Assembly: GCA_022559985.1 (NCBI GenBank)
Contig: JAFJTR010000108.1
Location: forward strand, 24,917 to 88,916
DNA length: 64,000 nucleotides
Reading direction: 5' to 3'
Source: Parastagonospora avenae f. sp. tritici 18332-5
Lineage: Eukaryota > Ascomycota > Dothideomycetes > Pleosporales > Phaeosphaeriaceae
The position numbers were made by a program, and so were the translations under genes. The notes below the pieces were generated by a model. It had not been told where the DNA came from, ran no database searches, and worked only from the letters and a program-made list of their open reading frames with translations. Shown piece after piece: positions 13,713 to 22,889 of the stretch. Numbering within the stretch: position 1 is the stretch's first letter; each line of letters begins with the position of its first letter.

Positions 13713-14276
13713 CGTCGATGTCTTTCGCCATCCATGCCCTTAACACTGGGATGCGAATCATGCGCCTCGCGCATTTCTACAGTACCAGCGATCTAATTCG
13801 CCGGGTAAACCGTATTTTGTTATATTAACTCCCATTATGGCATATGTGTAGACGGACGCTTGGCAAACCTCGGAGCGTGAGACACCGCGGAGTAGGGAAA
13901 TGCACAGTAAAGAAGGCGTACCGGGTGGCAGTAAGCGGCGAGGAGCGCGCCATACCTTACCGTACAAGCTTTCGGACTTGTTGCTGTAAACGTACAGCGA
14001 GGATTTGTGGATATCATATCGTCGATATACCAATTTCCACAGCACTGTATGTGCAAGGTGTGGAGGTGTTCAACAATTATTTTTTTGGGCGGACAATGAT
14101 TATCCGGAGATTTGTTGCGCGGATATGCCCGCACCTGCACGTGCAGAGGGGTGCAGGTGTGGATGTGGGTGGGGTTCTAGAGTGTTCGCGGGTGGAGGGG
14201 ACGGGTGAATGGGACGTGGGAATGAAGGTTTGGTGGCTTGTTAGATGGATCTAGTGAAACGACTTGGGGAGATTTG

Positions 14277-14537
14277 CTCATCACTTGAGGCATGAAGTTG
14301 GTGTGGTATGTTAGCTTCGTTGCGGGTTGTATATCGGTGATGATAGTATACCACTCGACCACACAACGATACCACGACGCAAGATGTTGACAGGGAGTAC
14401 TGATGCTGTGGCGGAGACTGCGGTGTTATTAGACATCACGCCTACTGTGCAATGAGACCAAAGAATACTCATCACTTGATCCACCATGTTGGTGTGGGAT
14501 ATAACTGTATTGCGAGGGGTTTATGTATTAGTGATGA
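14277..14537. repeat. Diverged direct repeat, two copies of about 70 bp
   Basis: The segment 14277-14343 begins CTCATCACTTGA and ends GGTGATGA. It aligns with 14468-14537, which begins the same way and ends AGTGATGA. Both carry GTTGGTGTGG and a TTGCG core at matching distances. Roughly two thirds of positions match by eye. Origin unknown. Confidence 0.6.
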
Positions 14538-14602
14538 CCAAAGAGGTGAGTATGATCAATACGTGTGTAGAATAGGAATACATGATCAGTGAAGCCGTGG
14601 TA

Positions 14603-16101
14603 TCAAATGGCATGTAGCACACTGCATGATTGACACAAACAAGGCATGTGCATGAACTCGTTTCCCGCAGTCAGTGGTTCCAAACATTCCATATTTGGTT
14701 TGTCTTCATTTTGCTCTTCATTTGAGCTGATTTTACCCAGGTCGGACTGTTCATCGAACTTGATCAGCAAGTCTGAGTCTATCCATCTGTAAATGCCGTC
14801 TTTTGGCAAGACCCCGACTTTCAGCTACATCACCTTGCCGTCGCACTCCACGTAAACTCTGCCAGGCGGGTTTGGATTAGGGGTGGGGTTTTCCTTTGAG
14901 AAATCGCCTTCCTCGAACCAAGCTGTGCCTGTGAGTTCAACGTCCTTATCCCCACTTCAACGTCATCAAACTCCTTGCCAATCTGCATCCCGAGATTCGT
15001 GTCCTCCTTGATCTTGATGATGATCTTTGTGGCGTTCTTGTCGGATTGAACGTCTAGTAATTTCGGGTCTTGACCACAGCCTTCGTTCAAGACTTTTCTG
15101 TGCGCGCTGCCTGTCTTGCGGTAGATGTAGATGCTGAAGTCGGACACGTCGCCAGGGGGCTTAGTCCCTTGGAACCATACAACTGAGTATGTGTCGTTGG
15201 TGGTGATGGTGACGCGCGCGTTACCGCGGCGCCAGGCGGTGATGGTATTGTTGTATTCCTTTGGAGCACATCTGGTTGCGAAAGCCGATCATATTGTCGA
15301 GATTCATTTTGTACTTCTTTCGGCTCCGGTGGGACTTAAAGGTTATATTTGTCTTGACCAGCGAGTCGGGCATGAGGTTCGTTTGACCGAGGCCAGGGAC
15401 GACTTGGAGAGTTTTGTTGCAAGTGAGGTTGGAAGTGCATGGGTATCGTGGCGGTATGATCTGTGTCCCAGTCAACATCATGGCATTGAAAACTTTTCAC
15501 AGCAGGTACTTACTGCCTTCATGTCCATGGTTCCTTTGAGGCCTAGTTTATTCCTCCCTATCTCTTGGAATTATGTGTGGATCTCCTCGCCATTTTTGGT
15601 GCTATTCCACCCCTTTGGGATTATGCCCCAATAAGCCGTCGTACCGGCCCCTGCAGTCGAAAAGTTTGCGTGACCCGTCTTGCCCGGAGGCGCGCTGATT
15701 TTCATCTTAACATGGAGCCAGAAGCCATCAGCAAAGCTAATGGCCACAATCACCGAAAGGAATCCTGCTGCGCCACCTTGAAATGGATGAGCGTCCCCAT
15801 AGCCAAGTACGTATGACCAGGCTATGGTTTCGTTGATGTTGGCTGGGTTGTACGCATTGAAGTTCCAGACATTGAAGCCTTGATTGCCTGGGCGTGGGTG
15901 TATGCGGGGCTTGTCAAAGGGCACGGAGATCTCGCAACCTTGCGCATCGGTAAAGGTCTCTGACTCCCATTTCTCACTTGGTTTGTAGAAGATATCGAAA
16001 AGCTCGTCTGGGGCTGGCTGCGGATTGTAATCTTCAGAGACCAGGGCGAGCAAGCTGCCGAGCAAGGCAAGCATGACAAAGAAGCAATGCATGATAGACA
16101 A
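14603..16101 (-). pseudogene. Broken gene for a secreted protein of unknown family
   Basis: Starts at 16101 with a good signal peptide (MSIMHCFFVMLALLGSLLAL). About 175 codons follow, with N-glycosylation sites and a Trp/Gly-rich segment, up to a TAA at 15573-15571. The same frame continues past the TAA into FQEIGRNKLGLKG and a GTAAGT donor, so the TAA probably replaced CAA (Gln). After a 53-nt intron (15513-15461) the coding resumes (Cys- and Asn-rich). A second, 43-nt intron (GTACAA...AACCAG) would join it to CAPKEYNNTITAWRRGNARV. A shift of frame is needed near 14965. A TAG at 14827-14825 (probably old CAG) then interrupts KVM-LKVGVLPKDG before a natural end at 14603. I do not recognise the family. 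At least two nonsense codons and one frameshift argue for a pseudogene. Confidence 0.65.
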
Positions 16102-18517
16102 GAGCTAAAAATTTATCTGATGATGTATGGAATGGTTGAAGAATTGATGAGGACTGAGAGTTGGTGGGATGGTATAGAAGAGGTCTACTTATGTACGTAG
16201 GACGACCGCTCTTTCGCCTAGTGTGAGGTGAGTTCGGAATGGAGGTGAGTGAAGATTATAAGGGATGCAGTGAAGACAAAAGTTGATAGAAGTCTGCTAT
16301 CATATGACCAGACAATTCAGAACGTATATACACATGCAGCTGTGAGCGACCGATATCAAAGTGCTATGTACGATCAAATGCACCACAGATGATGTACATT
16401 TGTGGTATACTTCAGAAGCCAAATCATGACCCCGCTTATTTCTTCGTCAACTGCAAACTGCTATAACGTATCTTATTCCCTTGTGTTTACCTCTATCCTA
16501 TAGGATTATGGCACTAGAGCTTATCTGGTGGCCGATGGTACTTCCCGAGGTTGCATGAAGCTGGCGACAGGTAAACATCTGTTGGTCAGTGATATCCTTT
16601 CACGAGCTCAATATCGAACCGGGTCGAGCTCTCATCGACTGCAGGCTACCTTTAGTATCGTCTTGAGACCTCGATCATCTGGCTCTGGTAATCAGAAGAT
16701 AGCTAGTACGAGATTGCAAGCCACTGAATCGTGTAAGTGTGATTGTCATCGCCGATCTGAGAGGTGAGAAAGGAAGTTTGGGCATGATCGAGGCCGTTGT
16801 TATTGAAGACAATCAGAGCATTCAAACAAAGCCCCCGACGATCAAAACGCGCCACTCGAGTAACATGTTGGGCAATAAATTGAACAGAATTGATCCGGCC
16901 ATTGCTGAGAGCAGTTTGTGGATCCTAACGCTGGCTTCTGCAATGATTAGACCCTTAAACAAGTGAATTAGTAGTATTTATCAAGAAATTTCCAGAAACG
17001 GCGCTTACGGTGACCAAGCATGCAAACAGGTGCACAACAAGAACGATGGCGCTGAGACTTTTAAACATGTCGGAAATCTCAGCAGATCTCAAAGAGCCTT
17101 TGATGGAAGTTCAGTACAGTACAATCATTACGCTCATTCCTCTGGGCTTTTATATACTATTGCGTCTGTCTCGACACCATCTTTACGTAGCTGGTGTCCA
17201 GCTAAGAAATGACGCAAACGAACATCTTCAGATGTGAGTTGCGATTCCATAATGTCTTCAATCAGCGGCGTTAGCTTTTTGCGACGTGAAGACATTAGGT
17301 CTGATAACGTTCAGTTGTAGAAATGCGAAATGTGTTGCCAACTCCATATTGATGTGGCCATCTCTGCGGACCGCATCGCATACATGAACCTGACATATCT
17401 GTTACTTCACGATTCGTGTCACTGTTCTTGAACTGGTTCGAGGATTCCTGTTTTCTCACGAGATAAGGGTCCAAGCCGAGCAGTGATTGCCGTCCGCAGG
17501 AAGATACTATAACAGAAAACTTGTTAGCGTTATAGCATTACTGACCAGCATTAAATCGCACCTAAATTTAGCTTTATATCGATAGTACCCATTATAAGAA
17601 AAAGCCGATGATAGCATGCCTATTAGTAACACAAGAGCTATCACCTTCATTCATTTGTTGCCTAGGGGCTGCTTGTCTCCATTCGCCAGCAAGATCTAGA
17701 AGGCTAGTGTTCGTACGCGCGCGTGGCTAGGAGGAGCAGCGTGTAGATATTCTTCTAGAATCCATTCAACGAGGCTCTCCTCTTAGTCTGGAGAAAATCG
17801 CGCGTAAGCTATTGCGTGAGGACGGACGCTAGACGCGCGATCCTGAATGCAGGTTCCTATACGCGCGCGCAGGCTCGTAAAAACTCCCGCATTGTACTTG
17901 TTAAGAGCAGCAGTTATTTTTACCTCGTGATGAGCCATTTTAGGTGTGGTAGAGGTAAGCAATTACGCGTCAAACGATATACCTACTATATAGTAGTTTT
18001 GGTGGCTGAGAACTATGGGTGGCCGGAAAGTGGGGTGGCTATGCAGCTTATCCAGAATAGCGCACATCTCGATCAGGCTAGTTTTGTGGCCAAGATGATG
18101 GAGTGGTCTTAGCGGTGGCTCAGCGTTCAAAACAGCGATTTGAGGTGAGGTAATTTGGAGCCCAGTCTTTTGTGCATCTTAGTAAGTAGAATGTCGACTT
18201 CTTATTTGTGTAAAGAGTCAAGCTGTGTAATTTTGCTCCTTCTCTGAACCATGTTTTACACCCTGTCTAGCGACCCACTTCAAGGTTGCCATGATTTTGC
18301 CTCCTGCTACAGAAGGAAGCTGGCGATAGGAAAACCATGGAGTGAAAGGAGGTTACCCGACGCAGTTGCTCAACGGATTTGGAATAGTTCCAAGATTGAC
18401 TGCGCGTAAAGCGGGCCGATATCAAAAACGCGTGTGTTTAAATACAGGTCATGGTACTCCGAGCATAGCATATCATCCAGCTCATGGTCATTTTGCGAGT
18501 ACCGATTAGTTTTCTTC
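16102..18517. other. AT-rich intergenic stretch
   Basis: About 2.4 kb without a supported gene. It holds the promoter of the minus-strand secreted-protein relic and, at its right end, that of the PAD gene. The part at 17640-17900 contains two alternating CG tracts (TACGCGCGCG near 17714 and 17861) inside otherwise AT-rich sequence. A 98-codon ORF at 17816-18112 has no motif. AT-richness and ORF poverty would fit a decayed repeat, but no element is identifiable. Confidence 0.5.
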
Positions 18518-20326
18518 ATGAAACCCACATCTTGTCTCTTATTCCCTGGCTTCGCCATTCAGGTAGCCTCGGCCGCAATATGGTCACCGGATCTCCGGGT
18601 GGACACCAATCGGGATGGGATTGTCGATATGGTAGGCTCTTCAGACCGTGACAATAAGACTACTTGGAAGGCTGAACTTGGAGCTATCTTCCTCCCTAAT
18701 ATCGGTGACAAGTACCTGCGTTGCGCCAACACAGACAAAGTTGGTAATCCGTTGAGCAACGATGAGCTAGCTGCCTGTCACGACGCTTCTGGACATCTAC
18801 TTCTGGCTCCCGAATACGTTGCACCTCTTCGTACTGTACCCATGAATGTTTCGGAGGACGTGGTTGCACGCATCTACGCCACGCCACAAGCAGCATACGA
18901 GCGAGTCAGACTGTTTGTTCTAGATAATCCGAACGACAAGAATTCTACTACATCATGGCGTCTGGTCGATCAAGAATTTCGATTCAATGCTACTCAATTG
19001 CGCGCTGGAATCACACTTGGAATCGATGGTCGCGAACTTGCAACAAATGCGTCCGTATGGGATGGGTCAGTGGTTGTTCGCTTCGATGTCTTCAACGATC
19101 TCGACCAGTCCAGCGACACTGTTGCGATGAAGATGGCCCCAGTCTTGACCCACCACCATCTGCAGAAAGTAGAGACGATTATCGCTACCGATGCAAACTC
19201 CACGAACCCTCCCCAACAGGATTTCGTTCGCCAAATAGAGGATGCTCGTCAGACTGCTGGGATTGCAAACCCGCTGATACTTTTCAATCAGTCTGATGAC
19301 ATTTGAGCGCAAGACTTCGTTGAACCAGGTTACGCCAGTATGCCGGGGCCCAATGGACCAGTCGCAATCCGTGTTATCCTCCGCTCAGCACAATCGACCC
19401 GTACTGGAGGCCGCCAGGTGTTCGAGCAGCTTCGCGGGCCAGGTATTGGAGGCTTCCAACCCCTAGCTGGTACAGGTTCCGGGTTCGGCCATAGGGAGAT
19501 CAACAGCTTCGGTAATCTGGAGACGATCCCCCCTTACACTTCGAAGGGTGGCAAGAGATACCCCGTTGGGCGCATCATCATGGGCAAGCACTTTGAAAAG
19601 GAACCCGCAGCTGCAGTTCTGAACTTCCTATATGATCAGCAGCTACAGTCGCCACTCCTACTCGAGACGGGCTGGCTGCTTATTGGGCACGTTGACGAGT
19701 TCGTACAATTCTTGCCATACGATAATGAATTGGGCTTTACGATCGCTATAGCGGATACAGTATCGGGAATGAACATGCTGAAGGAGCTTCAGACTGACGG
19801 ACACGGCGGAATACGTGCAATCAGTTTTGAGGGCGAAACAGGAGGGAAGAATGATACAATCGACCAAGTTCTCTCCAATGCAACATTCGTTGAGGCAAAC
19901 AACTACGCGCAACGCCATATTGACGCCAATCTACAGACGCTGTTAGCAGAAATACCATTAATGGCTGAGGACATCATTTACGTGCCTACGATGTTCCAGG
20001 AAAGTAATTTCGTCGGCGGATTTGGGGGCTCGGATGGACTGCCATCGCACACAGACACCGTTCAGGCGAATGAAAAGCTGCTAACGGCTCTCTACCCTGC
20101 TTCAATCAACGGAATCGTCATCGGGAGCCATTATTTCAGCCCGAAGCCTTGGGGTCCTGTGGTGAACGGGTCGGATGTGCTCGAGCACGCGGTGGATGTG
20201 GCTTACGCAAGGGCTGGAATGAGTGTAGGATACGTCGACGACTTTTTGAGCCATCACGTCGGAGGTGGAGAGATCCACTGCGGATCGAATACCCTCCGTC
20301 AGACGGATGTAATCTGGTGGAAGTAG
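18518..20326 (+). pseudogene. Protein-arginine deiminase (PAD) with in-frame TGA
   Basis: Member of the PAD catalytic family (PF03068), which converts protein arginine to citrulline in a Ca2+-dependent reaction. The ATG at 18518 gives a signal peptide (MKPTSCLLFPGFAIQVASA), so the product would be secreted. One frame runs 602 codons with no intron but meets TGA at codon 263 (19304-19306). The frame continues at once with AQDFVEPGY, the family's active-site segment, which reads W-x-Q-D in intact members, so the TGA stands where Trp (TGG) is expected. The other catalytic residues are present downstream: His391 and Asp393 in GHVDEF, and Cys588 in GEIHCGSNTLR. Asp266 is the first catalytic Asp. 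Everything else looks under constraint, which suggests a very recent loss, a strain-specific null, a sequencing error, or correction at RNA or translation level. Without readthrough the 262-aa product lacks the active site. Confidence 0.85.
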
Positions 20327-20493
20327 GTCGTATCAACGTTCAACTTGGTTCATGTAGGGCAGTCAGCGCCCTGAGCTTATCTCGATCATGAATGGACAGA
20401 ATCGTAGGATCAAATAACCAATTTGCACGAGGCTTCATGAGAAAAAAACTCTAGATACTTAACTGCTGTGTAGTGCGTAGCGGGCTTGTATTT

Positions 20494-21654
20494 TCATGTT
20501 AAAAATATTGGCGCAAGCTTCAAGGTTTCGTCCCAGCCAAAAGTAACACATTCCATAAGATGGCTTCGTCTCAGTTTGCAATCAGCCCAAACGTTTTCGA
20601 GAAATTCCGCTCCTTCCCGCATACCAAGAGTGCCGAGATCAAGCGTGGTCGTCTCCAAGGAAGAGCATAGAAACTTGAGATCGTTACGCTCCCCACGAGC
20701 GGCTGACTCAATGCCGCAAATGACCATAGGCCATGAGATATATTTGTAATGAGTGCAGCCTTGTAACCTTCGGTCGAAGAGTTCCGTTATGGAGTTGACC
20801 AAAATGCGATATGTAGCTCTTCGAGTGTCGTTATGCAGTTCGTCCCCAGTATTGCAATCGGCAATTGGGCTACAGCTTTGAAACAGATATAGCGTGGTTG
20901 CAGCTTGATAATAAGTCGCCAATAATGTCCAATTTTCTGCCTCAATTGTATACTCTGCTGGCAATCCATATGCCCATCGAGACGAATCGAAGTGTCGAAG
21001 AGAGACCAAGATCGCATTGAGAGACGGGAGATGCTGATAGCATTCCTGATAAGAAAGTCTATGCTGATCTGTTACTGCTGCCCTATGAGGGTTGATTGCA
21101 ATAATGGCCTTTAAGATTTCCAGCGGGATGGGTGTGAGTGTGCTCAAAACGTCGACTTGAAGACTTCCCACGATCCTCAGGTAAAGCATATGCTCAGCCA
21201 ATGTGTCCTCTAGTAGGAGCTTGGAGGGTGCCATGGTAGCCCCGTCGATGTCGATCACAATAATGACAAACTTAACAAAGTCATCACGCCCTTGCATATC
21301 TTCTTGTCACGAGCCGATGAGCGCTATCGCGCCATTTAGATGAGTTCTCCAGGCTCCATAAGCGCTTTTCTGAATATCCAGGCATAGGAGCATACACGCT
21401 GCGTCTACGAGTCGAGTATCCAGATGTGAATGGGATACATCCATGATCATCTGGTACAGTCTGCGGGCTGCACGCGCTTGATGGTTCAGGATAAGCGCTC
21501 GGTTCTCATCTTCGTTCCCAAGGCACTTTACGACCCTGTGTAAGGATACCATGCAGACGTATAGATGCTTCGGCAGTTCCCCAAAAGATGCCCTAGCTTC
21601 TATAGTAATGCGATCGACAGAGGTTCCACAAGGTGAGAGATCCGGTGCGATCAT
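20494..21654 (-). pseudogene. Fungal transcription factor (Fungal_trans_2-like), truncated, one nonsense codon
   Basis: Two segments in the same frame (21654-21307 and 21306-20494) are separated only by TGA at 21309-21307. The first contains AYGAWRTHLNGAIALIGS, the typical W-x-x-HL-x-GA-x-x-LI stretch of the Fungal_trans_2 domain of Zn2Cys6 regulators. The TGA falls where Arg (CGA) often follows. The second has the later part of the domain, including YISWPMVICGIESAA. I found no Zn2Cys6 cluster (CxxCRxRKxxCD) in the kilobase upstream, so the DNA-binding half is missing or lies in an exon I cannot see. It ends 167 bp from the convergent PAD gene. Most likely a decaying regulator, perhaps formerly of its neighbour (inference only). 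Confidence 0.65.
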
Positions 21655-22889
21655 TGAGTTGTCTACCTCGCACCATCAGCGTTGCCATGGAATTATGAGG
21701 CTAGAGTGACCGACAGTAAGACATGGCGTTATGAGCCAGATGTATGGGTAGGTCTTCGCTAGCCATTCTATCCGCAGGTGTTAGCCGCGGCTGCAAGATG
21801 ACTTGTGGCTGGTCAGGTCGGACCATACGATGACGCCATTTCAGAGGCTTGGTGTTGCCATATCCAGGACAGGACAGGCCTTTGCGCGTGCACTTAGTAC
21901 ATGCCGGCTGCTGAGAGTCACATCCAACTCTCCGCCATCGACAGCCCCAGCATTAACTAGTGGGCATCGTCGCTGCAGCGAAATATCAGCAAAGAAAGGG
22001 TGCTAACATATGCGAGCCGGTGAAACTGCGTTTTGCTTCGCGCAACAGTAGTGGAGTAAAGCCTATGTAATGGCGAAGGATATTGATTTGTAGAACATTC
22101 AATCATGTGACCGATGGGTGCGCAAGCGCCAGACGTGGGGCAACCCATGAAACGAGCCAATGCTGATGCTCTGGAGCCACGCACCACACAGACGCCGCTT
22201 TCTGCCCACGTTCAACTCACCTCCCCATGTGGCCGGATTCGACATCTATACGCCTGATAATTACTTTATGCTCGAATTGCCACTGTCAAGTCGGTGCAAA
22301 CGTCAACTCCCATAGCCGCCAACGTATTTTTCTATTCCATTCTATGTCGACAAATAAGCTCTAGTTCAGTAGTAGGTAGGCCATGTTATCAATCTATTGT
22401 AGCAACTCTACTTAGCTTCTATAGAGTATAGATATGAGTGTGGAATGGGTTTGAACACACGGACGCGCTGGTGTGGAGGGGGTGCTCTGGGAAGCAGCAC
22501 GTGTATGTGGATCCTGTACACTAGAATAAATGGCGCGAGGTATTTGCGTTGGTTACTGAGGCATCTGAAATTTAGAAAATCTGTTGCGTCGTCGCCAGAT
22601 TGAGAGACACGAAAGAACGTCTGAAGCTGACCGACTAGTCCACATTTGACACGGCGCGCCAGGCTCCGCTCAACAACCAGGCTCACACAACAATGTGTAC
22701 ATCCATGCTTCACCTTCACATAAGTACGTCCATTTTTGGCGCGGAAAGCCTAGTCCCGTCTGTTATTGACCCGTTCCCGTCTTGTCAAAGACTGGTGCTG
22801 ATTGCATCGGGATTCGCTTTGGCAACTTTAGAAGAGAGGATGACACACAACACTAACCTGCGACTGAGATTCTTGAAATAACCTCAATT
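21655..22889. other. Intergenic stretch upstream of beta-mannosidase
   Basis: Contains the 5' side of the regulator relic and the promoter of the GH2 gene. No convincing exon, zinc-cluster motif or RNA gene is visible. ORFs are under about 105 codons and unrecognisable. Confidence 0.5.

Larger units (their letters stand above)
7340..14602. other. Long gene-poor stretch with local repeats
   Basis: About 7.3 kb upstream of the DUF1752 gene without a supported coding region. The first part (7340-8500) is GC- and CT-rich and may contain that gene's promoter and leader, including short TACCGC reiterations near 7800. Further on are a 17-base G run, a 13.5-kb direct repeat and a diverged repeat at 14.3-14.5 kb, each listed separately. 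ORFs of up to 221 codons (10387-11052) have no recognisable motif. Degenerate transposon sequence is possible but unproven. Confidence 0.55.

Noticed and set aside
17816..18112. 98-codon ORF in the AT-rich stretch before PAD
   Set aside because: No motif or start context. It sits in sequence that looks decayed.
19304..19306. Selenocysteine at the PAD TGA
   Set aside because: The position is Trp in the family, not Cys, and most fungi lack the selenocysteine machinery.
19240..19330. An intron removing the PAD TGA
   Set aside because: Both sides of the TGA are conserved catalytic-domain sequence, and no GT-AG pair removes the stop without deleting it.
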